Positions 1-9,226 of a stretch of 64,000 bases of DNA are shown piece after piece. A program made the translations under genes and the position numbers. How positions within the stretch are numbered: the stretch's first letter is position 1; each line of letters opens with the position of its first letter. This DNA comes from Mesorhizobium caraganae (GTDB lineage: Bacteria > Pseudomonadota > Alphaproteobacteria > Rhizobiales > Rhizobiaceae), in contig NZ_JAFCGY010000001.1 in NCBI RefSeq assembly GCF_016836705.1, positions 744,001 to 808,000 of the forward strand, written 5' to 3'. A model generated the notes under the pieces. It worked only from the letters and a program-made list of their open reading frames with translations. It was not told the DNA's origin and did not search any database.

Positions 1-41
1 CGACCTGAAATCTTCCGGCTCTAGGCGAGTGTCGATAGCCT

Positions 42-797
42 ATGCCGCGTTTTCGTCTCGATATCGAATATGACGGCAGCCTCTTCGCTGGTTGGCAGCA
101 CCAGGCGGATCAGCCTTCGGTGCAGCAGGCGATAGAACAGGCGATCGAGAAATTCAGCGGCGAGGCGGTGCGAATACGCGCCGCCGGCCGCACCGACGCC
201 GGCGTCCACGCGACCGCCCAGGTAGCGCATGTCGACCTCGCCAAGGCGTGGCCCAACGATAAGGTGCGCGACGCCGTCAACGCGCACCTGCAGGCGGCCG
301 GCGCGCACGTCGCCATCCTGCAGGCGAGGGTTGTCCCCGACGATTTCGACGCCCGTTTCTCGGCCACCGGACGGCACTATCTCTACCGCATCCTCAACCG
401 GCGCGCGCCGGCTGCGATGGAAAAGGGCAAGGTCTGGTGGGTGCCGAAGCGGCTCGATGCGGACGCCATGCACGAAGCGGCGAAAGTCCTGCTCGGCCGA
501 CATGACTTTACCACCTTCCGCTCGACGCAATGCCAGGCCAACAGTCCGGTGCGGACGCTGGAGCGGCTCGATGTGAGCCGCCAGGGCGACCTGATCGAGG
601 TCAGGGTCTCGGCGCGCTCATTCCTGCACAACCAGGTGCGCTCCATGGTCGGGTCGCTGAAACGCGTCGGCGACGGCGGCTGGACGGCTGCCGATCTCAA
701 GGCCGCGCTCGACGCGCAGGACCGCACCGCCTGCGGCCAGGTGGCGCCGCCCGACGGGCTTTTTCTCATCGGCGTCGACTATCCCGAAAAATCCTAG
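42..797 (+). CDS. truA: tRNA pseudouridine(38-40) synthase TruA
   Basis: Converts uridines 38-40 of the tRNA anticodon arm to pseudouridine in the cytoplasm. The 251-residue length is normal for TruA. The N-terminus has the family pattern [13 protein letters not shown], and the catalytic aspartate is D52 in GRTDAGVHA. The C-terminal half carries [12 protein letters not shown], the second conserved TruA block. ATG at 42 fits the family start. Its stop overlaps the stop of the convergent membrane-protein gene by a few bases. The first 41 bases of the window hold nothing I can identify; the upstream gene (often fmt in rhizobia) lies outside or ends at the edge. Confidence 0.97.
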   Translation: MPRFRLDIEYDGSLFAGWQHQADQPSVQQAIEQAIEKFSGEAVRIRAAGRTDAGVHATAQVAHVDLAKAWPNDKVRDAVNAHLQAAGAHVAILQARVVPDDFDARFSATGRHYLYRILNRRAPAAMEKGKVWWVPKRLDADAMHEAAKVLLGRHDFTTFRSTQCQANSPVRTLERLDVSRQGDLIEVRVSARSFLHNQVRSMVGSLKRVGDGGWTAADLKAALDAQDRTACGQVAPPDGLFLIGVDYPEKS

Positions 798-1399
798 GCC
801 GGGGCGGCCGTCGGTACAGTGATGCCGAGCAGCGCCACCAAGCCGAACAAGACGGCCAGAGATACCACCAACATGCCTGTGAACACGGCGGTGCCGACAG
901 CCGCGCCCTTGCCGATCGCGGCGTTGGTCATCCGCCAGGTGAGGACCAGCGACAGCACCACCAGAACCAGCCACACCAATTCGGCGAATGGGTTGCCGGA
1001 CGGCAGGAAGAGCCTGATCAACGCCGATGGCAGCAGCATCCAGGCGGTGATTGCCGACGCCCAGTTGCTGGCGACGACGTAGTGGACGAAGCGGTCGCCG
1101 ATGCCGGCACGCGACGCGACCAGGGCAAGCACGACCAGCGGCAACAGCCACGAGCCGAGGTCGACGGTTGCCAGCCGGATCAACATGCCCAGCCGCCCGG
1201 CGAACGCATTGGGGTCGCCGATCTCGTTGGCCGTGCCGACCCAGCCGACGATCATCGCCGGCGCGGCGACGACGATGGCAAAGAAGGAATTCCAGAAGCC
1301 GTCCGCCGACAGGTCGAGCAGCCGCAAGCCGTCGGCCTTGCCGAGCATCAGCCGCCAGGCGCCGGTAAGCGATGAAGAGGTCTCGTCAACCGAAAGCAT
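794..1399 (-). CDS. conserved multi-pass membrane protein, function unknown
   Basis: 201 residues with about four to five strongly hydrophobic segments (for example around [47 protein letters not shown] and [21 protein letters not shown]). It starts 2 nt after the dapE stop on the same strand, so it is probably the last gene of a dapE transcript and translationally coupled to it. I recognise no enzymatic motif. It resembles conserved hypothetical membrane proteins found beside dapE in rhizobia, but that is recollection rather than a search result. Confidence 0.8.
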   Translation of the reverse strand: MLSVDETSSSLTGAWRLMLGKADGLRLLDLSADGFWNSFFAIVVAAPAMIVGWVGTANEIGDPNAFAGRLGMLIRLATVDLGSWLLPLVVLALVASRAGIGDRFVHYVVASNWASAITAWMLLPSALIRLFLPSGNPFAELVWLVLVVLSLVLTWRMTNAAIGKGAAVGTAVFTGMLVVSLAVLFGLVALLGITVPTAAPA

Positions 1400-1401
1400 G
1401 A

Positions 1402-2595
1402 TCAGCCTTGCTCGAACCAGTCTTCTATGAAGCGCTGGTAGATCTGGGTCAGCGTTTCGAGGTCGGCCAATGCGACGCGTTCATCGACCATATGCATGGT
1501 CTTGCCGACCAGTCCGAACTCAACCACCGGGCAATAGTCCTTGATGAAACGGGCGTCCGAGGTGCCGCCGGAGGTGGAGAGCGCCGGCTCCTTGCCGACC
1601 GCCGCCTTGATCGAGCCACGCAGCGTGTCGATGAGTTTGTCGTCGCGCGTCAGGAAAACGTGGCTCGGCCGGTCGCGCCAGACAAGCTCATAGTCGACGG
1701 GGGTCTTCTTGCCGGTCCGGTATTTCTTGCGCTTGGCAGCCTGGTCGAGGCGGTTGTGGATCTCGGCCTGCACCGTCTCGGCCGTCCAGCTGTCGTTAAA
1801 GCGGATGTTGAAGGTGGCTGTCGCCTTGGCCGGGATGACATTGGTCGCCGGATTGCCGACATCGATCGAGGTCACTTCCAGATTGGTCGGCTGGAAATCC
1901 CTAGTGCCCTTGTCGAAGACGGGGTGGAGCAAGGCCTCGACCAGGCTCATCAGGCCGCGCACCGGATTGTCGGCAAGCAAGGGATAGGCGACATGGCCCT
2001 GGCGGCCGTTGACGGTCACGCTGCCCGACATCGAGCCACGCCGGCCGATCTTGATCATGTCGCCGAGCGCGTCCGGATTGGTCGGCTCGCCGACGATCGA
2101 GGCATCCCATTTCTCGCCCTTGGCGGCCGCCCAGTCGAGCAGTTTTGTCGTGCCGTTGATGGCCGGGCCTTCTTCATCACCGGTGATCAGCAGCGAGACC
2201 GAGCCTTTCGGGCCACCCTTGTTCTCGACATGGCGCGCCACCGCGGCGATGAAACAGGCGATGCCGCCCTTCATATCGACGGCGCCGCGGCCGTACATCT
2301 CGCCCTTGGCGATCTCGGCGGCGAAGGGCGGATGCGTCCACGATGCCTCATCGCCCACCGGCACCACGTCGGTATGGCCGGCAAACATCAGATGCGGCCC
2401 ATTGCCGGAGCGGCGCGCATAAAGGTTCTCGATGTCGGGCGTGCCGTCTTCGGAAAACACCGGGCGTTCGACGGAAAAGCCGAGCGGCTTCAGCATGCCT
2501 TCCAGCGCGGCCAGCGCACCACCCTCGGCGGGAGTTACGGAGGCACAGCGTATGAGGGTCGCAAGATTGGCGGCGGGATCGGTCGGCAGTTTCAT
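1402..2595 (-). CDS. dapE: succinyl-diaminopimelate desuccinylase DapE
   Basis: Hydrolyses N-succinyl-LL-2,6-diaminopimelate to LL-diaminopimelate and succinate in the lysine/meso-DAP pathway. M20 metallopeptidase features are visible: AGHTDVVP (first metal His), [10 protein letters not shown] (bridging Asp), [12 protein letters not shown] (catalytic and metal Glu pair), and a C-terminal metal His in [11 protein letters not shown] chose the ATG at 2595 (397 aa), which gives the usual family start [11 protein letters not shown]. An in-frame GTG at 2631 would add 12 residues but has no ribosome binding site. dapD, two pathway steps earlier, lies 2.8 kb upstream on the same strand. Confidence 0.96.
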   Translation of the reverse strand: MKLPTDPAANLATLIRCASVTPAEGGALAALEGMLKPLGFSVERPVFSEDGTPDIENLYARRSGNGPHLMFAGHTDVVPVGDEASWTHPPFAAEIAKGEMYGRGAVDMKGGIACFIAAVARHVENKGGPKGSVSLLITGDEEGPAINGTTKLLDWAAAKGEKWDASIVGEPTNPDALGDMIKIGRRGSMSGSVTVNGRQGHVAYPLLADNPVRGLMSLVEALLHPVFDKGTRDFQPTNLEVTSIDVGNPATNVIPAKATATFNIRFNDSWTAETVQAEIHNRLDQAAKRKKYRTGKKTPVDYELVWRDRPSHVFLTRDDKLIDTLRGSIKAAVGKEPALSTSGGTSDARFIKDYCPVVEFGLVGKTMHMVDERVALADLETLTQIYQRFIEDWFEQG

Positions 2596-2710
2596 GGGCA
2601 AAGCGATAATCGAAAGCGAAAGGCCTGTCACGGTCAGAGATGATGACCGGTCCTGCCGCCGACATTATGGTTTTCATGTCGTATAGTGCAGGCCAACACG
2701 GGATTATCGC

Positions 2711-3724
2711 ATGGCCAACGCCGAAAAGACCATCGTCATTGCCGGCGCCGGCAGCATCGGCTGCTATGTCGGCGGCTGCCTGGCGCTGGCCGGACGCAAG
2801 GTGGTGTTTCTGGCGCGGCCGCGCATCGCGGAGGCCTTGCTGGGCGGTGGACTGCGTGTCACCGACCTCGACGGTCGCGACCGATCCATCAAGCCAGTGT
2901 CCGTCACTGCCGACCCCGCCGCCGCCCTGCCCAATGCCGACGTGGTGCTGGTAACGGTCAAGAACGGCGCCACTGAAGAGATGGCGGCGCTCATTGCCGC
3001 ACACGCTCGCGGCGATGTCGTGGTGGTCAGCCTGCAGAACGGTGTCGGCAATGCCGACCGGTTGCGCGCCGGGCTGGGCTCTCGACCGGTGCTCGCCGGC
3101 ATGGTGCCGTTCAATGTTGTCCAGTCGGCCGAAGGCGACTTGCCGCTTCACATGCATCGCGCCAGCGAGGGCAAGGTGATGATCGAAGAGGGTGCGGCCA
3201 GTCTTGCCGGCCTTCTCGATGTCGAAGGCCTTGCTGTCGAAACCCATGCCGACATCAAGGCAGTGCAGTGGGGCAAGCTGCTGATCAACCTCAACAATGC
3301 GCTCGTCGCGCTGTCCGGCCTGCCGCTCGCGAGTGAACTTGCCGACCGCCGCTGGCGGCTGATCCTGGCCGGTCAGATCGACGAGGCGCTGGCGGCGATG
3401 AAGGCCTCAGGCATTGCGCCGGCGCGGATCGGCGGCCTGCGTCCCGGCCTGCTGCCGAAACTGCTCCGGCTGCCGGACTGGCTGTTCCGGCTGGTGGCGC
3501 GGCGCATGCTCGCAATCGACCCGCAGGCGCGCTCGTCGATGTGGGACGATCTCCAGCGCGGCCGGCCAACCGAGATCGGTGACCTGCAGGGGGCGGTCCT
3601 GAGCCTCGCCGAAAAGGCCGGCACGCCGGCGCCTTTGCTGAAGCGGGTCACCGCGCTGGTGCGGCAGGCGGAGCGGGAAAAGCGCGGGTCACCCGGGCTA
3701 ACGCCGGAAGCCGTCACGGGATAG
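2711..3724 (+). CDS. 2-dehydropantoate 2-reductase (ketopantoate reductase family)
   Basis: An NADPH-dependent reductase of the ApbA/PanE family, which makes pantoate for coenzyme A. The N-terminal Rossmann motif is AGAGSIGCYVGG (about residues 10-21). VTVKNGATEE and SLQNGVGNADRL are typical for the family, and QWGKLLINLNNAL contains the likely catalytic lysine and substrate-binding Asn. 337 residues is slightly long because of a basic C-terminal tail. It is divergent from dapE and monocistronic. Rhizobia carry several paralogues, so this one may act on another 2-oxoacid; I therefore give no symbol. Confidence 0.88.
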   Translation: MANAEKTIVIAGAGSIGCYVGGCLALAGRKVVFLARPRIAEALLGGGLRVTDLDGRDRSIKPVSVTADPAAALPNADVVLVTVKNGATEEMAALIAAHARGDVVVVSLQNGVGNADRLRAGLGSRPVLAGMVPFNVVQSAEGDLPLHMHRASEGKVMIEEGAASLAGLLDVEGLAVETHADIKAVQWGKLLINLNNALVALSGLPLASELADRRWRLILAGQIDEALAAMKASGIAPARIGGLRPGLLPKLLRLPDWLFRLVARRMLAIDPQARSSMWDDLQRGRPTEIGDLQGAVLSLAEKAGTPAPLLKRVTALVRQAEREKRGSPGLTPEAVTG

Positions 3725-3796
3725 GCTGCTCGCCGCGAGCGTCAGGCCTTGGCTCGCACATGAGCCCGGAAAGGCAGCCACGCCGGCACCGCTGCG

Positions 3797-4567
3797 TCAC
3801 AGCTTTGGCGCGCGCCTCGGAGCCGGCGCCTTGCTCGCCGGGCCTGGAGCCGGCAGCGGCTGCACCGCCGGATGGTTCTCGATCAGCGTGATCTTCTGCC
3901 AGATCTTGCGCGACAGGTTCGATGCCAGGTTCTCGACGTCGTTGACGCCGTCGATGACCACATCGTCATTGACCGACTGCGCGAACAGCGCTGCGATCTT
4001 GCCGGTGATCGACAGCATTTCCGAGCAATAATCGAGGTAGCGCGCCAGGTCCGCGGCATTGGTGATACGCGCCGGCGAATGCGCGGTCGGCCTGAAGTTG
4101 GCAGACAATGCGGCTGGATCCTTGGTCAGCTGGTGCATGTCGATGACATGGATCAGCGACCTCAGCCCATGCAGCTGGCGAAACACCCGCTTGCGCTTGA
4201 TGCGCTCCTCGGTGCGGATCAGCGCCAGCAGGCCGAGCACGGCAAGGATGATCATGTTGATCGTGGCTTCGATGCCTTGCACCGACTGCACCGCGTCGTC
4301 GGCCTGCGAGATATGGATGAGCGGCAGGATGGTGCCGACGAACAGGAAGATCAGCGCGCCGGCGGCGACGGCGGCGACGATGGCGCCGCGCAGCCACCAG
4401 ATCGGCGCCTCGAGCGCCTGCGCCGCCTTGGCCAGGTCGCGCGACAGCGACACCAGTTCCGCGGCGACGCCGCGCAGGCCCGCCTCGGGAAAACGCTCGG
4501 CGACGCGCCCTTCCAGCCGCTCGGCGGTGTCGATGATCAGTTTCGGATCAAGCGTGCGGTAGCGCAT
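3797..4567 (-). CDS. membrane protein, function unknown
   Basis: 256 residues. There are two central membrane segments (about residues 60-85, WWLRGAIVAAVAAGALIFLF, and 105-120, INMIILAVLGLLALI) flanked by soluble, partly helical regions. The C-terminus is rich in Pro and Ala (about residues 235-256). No catalytic motif is seen. The layout (helical cytoplasmic region, two TM helices, basic ERIKRKR, helical tail) suggests an inner-membrane protein with a large cytosolic C-terminal domain. It is 21 nt downstream of the DUF805 pair on the same strand and may share their transcript. Confidence 0.75.
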   Translation of the reverse strand: MRYRTLDPKLIIDTAERLEGRVAERFPEAGLRGVAAELVSLSRDLAKAAQALEAPIWWLRGAIVAAVAAGALIFLFVGTILPLIHISQADDAVQSVQGIEATINMIILAVLGLLALIRTEERIKRKRVFRQLHGLRSLIHVIDMHQLTKDPAALSANFRPTAHSPARITNAADLARYLDYCSEMLSITGKIAALFAQSVNDDVVIDGVNDVENLASNLSRKIWQKITLIENHPAVQPLPAPGPASKAPAPRRAPKL

Positions 4568-4588
4568 GGCGAGATATCCGGTCGGCCC

Positions 4589-4960
4589 TCAGGCTTGTGC
4601 GGGAGAATTGGTGTGCCGGCCGTAGCGATTGGGCCCGGGATCACTTCTGAAGCAGGCAAGAATGAGAAGAAGAATCGGGCCGATGATGAGAGAGATCAAC
4701 GCGTAGTAAGTCGGCTTGCCGAAATCATGGAAACGTTTTGCCGTAACCGCAAAGCTCGACCAGGTCGAAATCAGCACAACGGTCCAGAACACAGTGGCCC
4801 ACACCTGGCTATTTGCGGTGCCGGGCTCCAGTCTGGCAAACTGGTAAAGCGGGAAAAATTGGGCAAGCAGCAAAAGCAGGCCGGCCAGCGCATACGCACC
4901 GGGGCTGACGCGGCCTGAGGTTTTGAAGAAAAGCCAAATGAGGTCTGTTTTTTCAGGCAA
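4589..4960 (-). CDS. DUF805 family membrane protein (second of a tandem pair)
   Basis: About 123 residues with four hydrophobic segments. The DUF805 signature is seen in TAKRFHDFGKPTYY and the C-terminal DPGPNRYG. The usual DUF805 beginning (LIWLFFKTSGRVSP) has no nearby ATG. The best start is TTG at 4960, which overlaps the stop of the upstream DUF805 gene by 8 nt, so translation is probably coupled. A longer reading from ATG at 5089 would overlap the neighbour by about 130 nt and adds non-family sequence, so I rejected it. Molecular function of the family is not established. Confidence 0.72.
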   Translation of the reverse strand: MPEKTDLIWLFFKTSGRVSPGAYALAGLLLLLAQFFPLYQFARLEPGTANSQVWATVFWTVVLISTWSSFAVTAKRFHDFGKPTYYALISLIIGPILLLILACFRSDPGPNRYGRHTNSPAQA

Positions 4961-5306
4961 GCGGATCCGGTCCGTATTGATTGGCGCCCCTGTTGCCTTC
5001 GAGGATGCCCAGCTCGACGATGAGCCAGATCGCCCCAATGAAAGGCACCAGCGCGATAAGTGTCCACCAACCCGACTTGTTGCGATCATGCCAACGCTTG
5101 GCGTAGACGGCGAAGACCAGATAGAGCGTGGCGATCACATAGATCAGGTAGACGAAACCATAGGGCATGTTGTTGAACGTGGTGCCGATGATGTTGTCGA
5201 TGATGATAGCGATGATGGCGCCAACGAATATCACACCAACGCAAGCCCAGAATTTGGCGCGGTTGATACGGCCTTCATAGCTCGTCAGGAGATACTTCCA
5301 GTCCAT
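4953..5306 (-). CDS. DUF805 family membrane protein (first of a tandem pair)
   Basis: 117 residues. It begins MDWKYLLTSYEGRINRAKFW, the canonical DUF805 start, has four membrane segments and the AKRWHDRNKSGWW motif, and ends in GANQYGPDP. The ATG at 5306 is preceded by GGAGGGG at good spacing, so I prefer it to the ATG at 5372. It is followed with an 8-nt overlap by a diverged paralogue, giving a tandem duplicate. Family function is unknown; members are small inner-membrane proteins. Confidence 0.85.
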   Translation of the reverse strand: MDWKYLLTSYEGRINRAKFWACVGVIFVGAIIAIIIDNIIGTTFNNMPYGFVYLIYVIATLYLVFAVYAKRWHDRNKSGWWTLIALVPFIGAIWLIVELGILEGNRGANQYGPDPLA

Positions 5307-5378
5307 GTCACCCCTCCATGCGGAATCAGCGCGACGGAATGTCGCGCCGGCGGAAGGTGCGTCCGTTTGCAAAAAAGA

Positions 5379-6233
5379 TCAATCGCGCAGCAATTCGTTG
5401 ATCGAGGTCTTGGCACGGGTCTTGGCGTCGACGCGCTTGACGATGACGGCGCAGTAGAGGCCAGGCCCCGGCTCGTTGTTCGGAAAAGCCTTGCCCGGCA
5501 TCGAGCCGGCAACGACGACGGAATTCGGCGGCACTTCGCCGTAAAAGACCTCGCCCGTGGCGCGGTCGACGATCTTGGTCGACTGGCCGATGAACACACC
5601 CATGCCGAGCACCGAGCCTTCGCGCACGATGCAGCCCTCGACCACTTCCGAGCGCGCGCCGATGAAGCAATTGTCCTCGATGATGGTCGGGCCGGCCTGC
5701 ATAGGCTCCAGCACACCGCCAATGCCGACGCCGCCCGACAGGTGCACGTTCTTGCCGATCTGTGCGCAGGAGCCGACCGAGGCCCATGTGTCGACCATGG
5801 TGCCGCTGTCGACATAGGCGCCGACATTGACGAAGGACGGCATCAGCACCGCGCCCGGCGCGACATAGGCCGAACGGCGCACGATCGACGACGGCACGGC
5901 GCGGAAGCCGGCCTTCTCGAAATCGACAGCGCTCCAGCCGTCGAACTTCGACGCCACCTTGTCCCACCATACGGCATGGCCCGGGCCACCCTTGATGATC
6001 TCCATGGGATAGAGCCGGAAGGAGAGCAGCACCGCCTTCTTCAGCCACTGGTTGACATGCCACTTGCCGTCGGCCTGGCGCTCGGCGACGCGCACGGTGC
6101 CGCGGTCGAGCAGGTCGAGTGAAGACTGGATGGCGTCGCGCGTTTCGCCGCGGGTCGCGGTCGAAATCGTGTCGCGCTCCTCGAAGGCCTTCTCGATGGT
6201 CTTTTCGAGGCTTGCCAGATCAGGCTTCGACAT
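5379..6233 (-). CDS. dapD: 2,3,4,5-tetrahydropyridine-2,6-dicarboxylate N-succinyltransferase DapD
   Basis: Transfers succinyl from succinyl-CoA to tetrahydrodipicolinate in lysine/DAP synthesis. 284 residues is the normal length. The central part is a left-handed beta-helix of hexapeptide repeats (from about [20 protein letters not shown] through [20 protein letters not shown]). [12 protein letters not shown] and the C-terminal [14 protein letters not shown] are characteristic. ATG at 6233 has GGAG at 9 nt. A perfect inverted repeat (6256-6275) lies directly upstream in the gap shared with the LOG-family gene. dapE lies downstream, separated by the membrane-protein genes. Confidence 0.96.
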   Translation of the reverse strand: MSKPDLASLEKTIEKAFEERDTISTATRGETRDAIQSSLDLLDRGTVRVAERQADGKWHVNQWLKKAVLLSFRLYPMEIIKGGPGHAVWWDKVASKFDGWSAVDFEKAGFRAVPSSIVRRSAYVAPGAVLMPSFVNVGAYVDSGTMVDTWASVGSCAQIGKNVHLSGGVGIGGVLEPMQAGPTIIEDNCFIGARSEVVEGCIVREGSVLGMGVFIGQSTKIVDRATGEVFYGEVPPNSVVVAGSMPGKAFPNNEPGPGLYCAVIVKRVDAKTRAKTSINELLRD

Positions 6234-6255
6234 GAATTCGCTCCGTTACCACGCT

Positions 6256-6392
6256 GTTAAGGCCATCGCCTTAACCTGTTTTGAAAATCGCGCGGACCCC
6301 TTGGCAGGCTTTGCCTGCCTGGGTCTTTGCATGTAGCAGGTTCTTGTCGCAAAAACCGCCGACACTTTTGCGGAACCTGCTTATGTTAAGGC
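6256..6392. promoter_or_regulatory. inverted repeat GTTAAGGC/GCCTTAAC plus a third half-site
   Basis: A perfect 8-bp inverted repeat, GTTAAGGC (6256-6263) and GCCTTAAC (6268-6275) with a 4-nt spacer, lies about 25 nt upstream of the dapD start. A third exact copy of GTTAAGGC is at 6385-6392, before the divergent LOG-family gene. Three copies of an 8-mer in 140 bp of an intergenic region suggest an operator shared by the two divergent promoters. No regulator is known from the sequence. Confidence 0.45.
6295..6325. other. strong hairpin in the dapD/LOG divergent gap
   Basis: GACCC (6295-6299) pairs with GGGTC (6321-6325), and inside it GGCAGGC (6303-6309) pairs with GCCTGCC (6313-6319) around a 3-nt loop. 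There is no T-run on either side and both neighbours are transcribed away from it, so a terminator is unlikely. It may be a protein site, an mRNA leader structure, or a short dispersed palindrome. Confidence 0.45.
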
Positions 6393-6459
6393 GTATTGGG
6401 GGTCAATCGCGCGTGCGCCACGGGACGGCGCAAGTGAACTGTTGGGACGGGTAAAGCAT

Positions 6460-7305
6460 ATGACTCCTATGGAAAAGGCGGGATGGACGCCGCTGCCGCA
6501 TTCGGACGAGGATCTGGAGCGCTCGAAAAGCGTGCCCGATACGCCGCAGACGCGTGCCGACACCTACCGTCTGGCCTGGAACGATCCCGATTTCATGACG
6601 CGTCGCGAATTGCGCGCGGTGCGGTTGCAGCTGGAACTCTTGAAGCCCGAAATGATCCTGGCCGAACGCGGCATCAGCTCGACGGTGATCCTGTTCGGCG
6701 GCGCGCGCATTCCCGAACCTGGCGGCGAGGCCTGGGCGGCCAAGAACGAGACGCAGAAGAAGAACCTCGAGGAAAACAGCAAATACTACGAGGAGGCGCG
6801 CAAATTCGCCCGCCTCTGCGCGAAGCAGTCAGCCACGTCCTATTATCGCGAATTCGTCGTCGTTACCGGTGGTGGGCCTGGCGTCATGGAGGCTGGCAAT
6901 CGCGGCGCCGACGATGTCGGCGCGCCGTCGATCGGCCTCAACATCGTGCTGCCGCACGAGCAGGCGCCGAATGCCTATGTGACGCCGGAGCTGTGCTTCA
7001 ACTTCCACTATTTCGCTATCCGCAAGATGCATTTCGTCATGCGCGCCAAGGCTGTTGCGGTGTTTCCGGGCGGCTTTGGCACCATGGACGAGTTCTTCGA
7101 GACGCTGACGCTGATCCAGACCGGCCGAATGGAGCGCGTGCCAGTGATCCTGTTCGGCAAGGCGTTCTGGAAAAGGGCGATCGATCTCGATTTCCTGGCC
7201 GAACAGGGCACCATCACGCCCGGCGACCAGGACATCATCGACTTCGTCGACACCGCGGACGAGGCGTGGGAGATTATCAGCCGGTTCTACAAGTTAGGGG
7301 AATAG
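6460..7305 (+). CDS. LOG-family protein (TIGR00730-type Rossmann fold)
   Basis: Contains the two LOG hallmarks: GGGPGVMEAGNRGA (about residues 138-151) and PGGFGTMDEFFE (about 200-211), which in cytokinin-activating enzymes form the nucleotide 5'-monophosphate phosphoribohydrolase site. 281 residues is the longer bacterial type (type II LOG length) with an extra N-terminal helical part. Start chosen at ATG 6460 with GGGACGGG upstream; a TTG at 6442 is also in frame. The substrate could be AMP or a cytokinin nucleotide, and the sequence does not decide. It converges on the HAD gene across an imperfect inverted repeat. Confidence 0.85.
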   Translation: MTPMEKAGWTPLPHSDEDLERSKSVPDTPQTRADTYRLAWNDPDFMTRRELRAVRLQLELLKPEMILAERGISSTVILFGGARIPEPGGEAWAAKNETQKKNLEENSKYYEEARKFARLCAKQSATSYYREFVVVTGGGPGVMEAGNRGADDVGAPSIGLNIVLPHEQAPNAYVTPELCFNFHYFAIRKMHFVMRAKAVAVFPGGFGTMDEFFETLTLIQTGRMERVPVILFGKAFWKRAIDLDFLAEQGTITPGDQDIIDFVDTADEAWEIISRFYKLGE

Positions 7306-7307
7306 CG

Positions 7308-7410
7308 GAAGAACTAGGGAACTGAGGAACTGAAGAATTGAGGAAAAAGGGGGGCCGGATCGCTCCTCCATTCCCCAGTTCTTCAATTCCTCAGTTCTTC
7401 AATTCTTCTA
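7308..7410. repeat. imperfect long inverted repeat of GAACTGAGGAA-like units between convergent genes
   Basis: Short degenerate direct units (GAACTGAGGAACTGAAGAA and similar) at about 7308-7344 are mirrored at about 7374-7410 as TTCTTCAATTCCTCAGTTC, giving a stem of roughly 35 bp with several mismatches. It lies between the ends of the LOG-family gene (+) and the HAD gene (-). The last codons of the HAD protein (EELKN and stop) are inside the right arm. It probably acts as a bidirectional terminator and looks like a slippage-expanded simple repeat. Confidence 0.7.
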
Positions 7411-8110
7411 CGCCCTCCACAATCGCTGTCAGAAATCCTGCGAGATCGTCGGTGACGAAATCGACGTCGTCCTCATTGGCCGGGTCGCGTTCCCAGATCT
7501 CGGCAAAGGTCGGCTCGAAATTGCGCGGCACCACCAGCACTGTGGTCATGCCCAGCGATTTCGGCACCTCCAGATTGCGGGCGAGATCCTCGAACATCAC
7601 CGCATTGTGGCCGGTGACGGCGTGCAGTTCGGCAAACTTCTCATAGGTCTGGCGCGACGGCTTCGGCGTCAGCCCCGCGGCGACAATGTCGAAGATATCG
7701 TCGAAATGGTCGAGGATGCCGAGCTGGCGCGCGGTGCGCTCGGCGTGCCTGCGGTCGCCATTGGTGAAGATGAACTTGCGCCCGGGAAGCTGGCGGATGG
7801 CGGTGCCGAGCACCGGATCGGGCACCAGCCACGAATAGTCGATGTCGTGCACCTTTTCGAGGAAGTCGTCGGGGTCGATGCCGTGGCGCGTCATCAGCCC
7901 GTTCAGCGTCGTACCATATTCGAGATAGAGCTCCTTCTGCAGCTTGCGGGCCTCGTCACGCGGCAGCGTCAGCAGTTCTCCGACATAGGCCGTCATCTTG
8001 ACGTCGATCTGTGAAAACAGATTCGAATGGTGCGGATAGAGCGTGTTGTCGAGGTCGAACACCCAGTCGGTGACATGGGCAAAGCGGGCGGGATCGGGCG
8101 ACGTGGTCAT
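7391..8110 (-). CDS. HAD-superfamily hydrolase, pyrimidine 5'-nucleotidase type
   Basis: 239 residues. HAD motif I is FDLDNTLYPH (about residues 18-27, nucleophile and acid Asp), motif II FTNGDRRHAE, motif III lysine in LTPKPSRQTYEK, and motif IV MFEDLARNLEVPK. The DNTLYP variant is typical of the SDT1-like pyrimidine 5'-nucleotidase subfamily, which dephosphorylates UMP/CMP or modified pyrimidine nucleotides. The C-terminal five residues fall in the adjacent inverted repeat. Divergent from the diguanylate cyclase gene with a 175-nt gap. Confidence 0.88.
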   Translation of the reverse strand: MTTSPDPARFAHVTDWVFDLDNTLYPHHSNLFSQIDVKMTAYVGELLTLPRDEARKLQKELYLEYGTTLNGLMTRHGIDPDDFLEKVHDIDYSWLVPDPVLGTAIRQLPGRKFIFTNGDRRHAERTARQLGILDHFDDIFDIVAAGLTPKPSRQTYEKFAELHAVTGHNAVMFEDLARNLEVPKSLGMTTVLVVPRNFEPTFAEIWERDPANEDDVDFVTDDLAGFLTAIVEGVEELKN

Positions 8111-8285
8111 GGCGTCCTTATGGCACGAAATATCTGCTGTTCGAACCCCTTTCTGATGTCAGGCTTATCCACAACCTATACGCATCTAGAGTTGTAGAAA
8201 TGGGCTCACCATTCAAATTTTAGCCATCGCCGAAAGGTGGCCTTCAGGGCTTGCTGGCACAGAGACGGTTCAGTGGGAGCCAGCG

Positions 8286-9047
8286 ATGAGTCGCATACTT
8301 TTAAAGTCCGCCGCCGTCGCGTTCGGCTCGGTAGCCGTCTCGCTTTTGCTGACGCTTATTGTCGTTCCCGCCATGGGTTTTCCGGTCGGTCGCACCATCT
8401 GGCTGACGTCGACAGTGTGCCCGCTGGCGCTCGCCTGGATCGCCTGCGCCAGCACCTTCTGGCAGAGCGACAGGCTGAAAGGCGCGCATCGCGACCTTGC
8501 CCGCGCGCATGCCCAGCTCGCCGCCGCGCATCGGCGCCTGTCGGAGAAGGCGAGTCGCGACGACATGACCGGCATGCTCAACCGCGAGAGCTTCTTTGCC
8601 GCGCTCGACGGCTCGCGGCGTAAATCCGATCGCGGCGCGCTGCTGATCATCGACGCCGACCATTTCAAGGCGATCAACGACAGCTTCGGCCATCTGACCG
8701 GCGATGACGCGCTGCTGCTGATCGCCAGCGCCATCGAGCGTGGCGTGCGCAGCGGCGACGTGCTTGGCCGCATCGGCGGCGAGGAGTTCGGCGCCTTCCT
8801 GGTCGGCGCCACCGGCGCGGAGGCCAGGCGCGTCGCCGAGCGCATCCGCCGCGAAGTCGAGCTGATCCGCTTCCGGCCGGTCGACGAGCGGACGGTGCCG
8901 CTGACCGTCAGCATTGGCGGCATCACTTGCGGTGAGGATGCCAATGTTTCGGAACTGATGCGCGCTGCCGACCTCCGGCTCTACGAGGCCAAGCACCGTG
9001 GCCGCAATTTGTCGATCCTCGACCGGGACATTTCCGAGGCCGCCTGA
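8286..9047 (+). CDS. membrane-anchored diguanylate cyclase (GGDEF)
   Basis: Makes cyclic di-GMP from two GTP. 253 residues: two N-terminal membrane segments (about 8-30 and 36-58), a short coiled linker rich in Ala and His (about 64-88), then a GGDEF domain. The active-site motif is GGEEF at 164-168, and the RxxD inhibitory site (RSGD) lies five residues before it, so product inhibition is expected. DADHFKAINDSFGH is the metal/GTP-binding loop. There is no periplasmic sensor domain of any size between the two helices. ATG at 8286 has GGGAG at 8 nt. Confidence 0.93.
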   Translation: MSRILLKSAAVAFGSVAVSLLLTLIVVPAMGFPVGRTIWLTSTVCPLALAWIACASTFWQSDRLKGAHRDLARAHAQLAAAHRRLSEKASRDDMTGMLNRESFFAALDGSRRKSDRGALLIIDADHFKAINDSFGHLTGDDALLLIASAIERGVRSGDVLGRIGGEEFGAFLVGATGAEARRVAERIRREVELIRFRPVDERTVPLTVSIGGITCGEDANVSELMRAADLRLYEAKHRGRNLSILDRDISEAA

Positions 9048-9226
9048 GGCTCGCGCTCATGCTCGCTAAGGATTTGCTAACGTCGTTTTTTCACGCAACC
9101 ACGCCGTTTACCCGGTTGTAAGCCGTTTACCGGCTAGGACTGGCACGGAAATGGCCTGTCTGGCCGGCACGTGTGCCGTTCAGGGAACGCCATGCGTGGA
9201 TCGAGGCCCCCATCGAGAGACGTGTC

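Noticed and set aside
1408..2643. 411-residue open frame antisense to dapE
   Set aside because: dapE has full metal-site motifs on the other strand. The antisense frame is rich in Arg, Gly and His without any family pattern, as expected in GC-rich DNA.
4923..6122. 399-residue plus-strand frame over the DUF805 genes and dapD
   Set aside because: It is antisense to dapD and a DUF805 gene, which have clear family motifs; its composition is Asp/Arg/His-rich with no recognisable domain.
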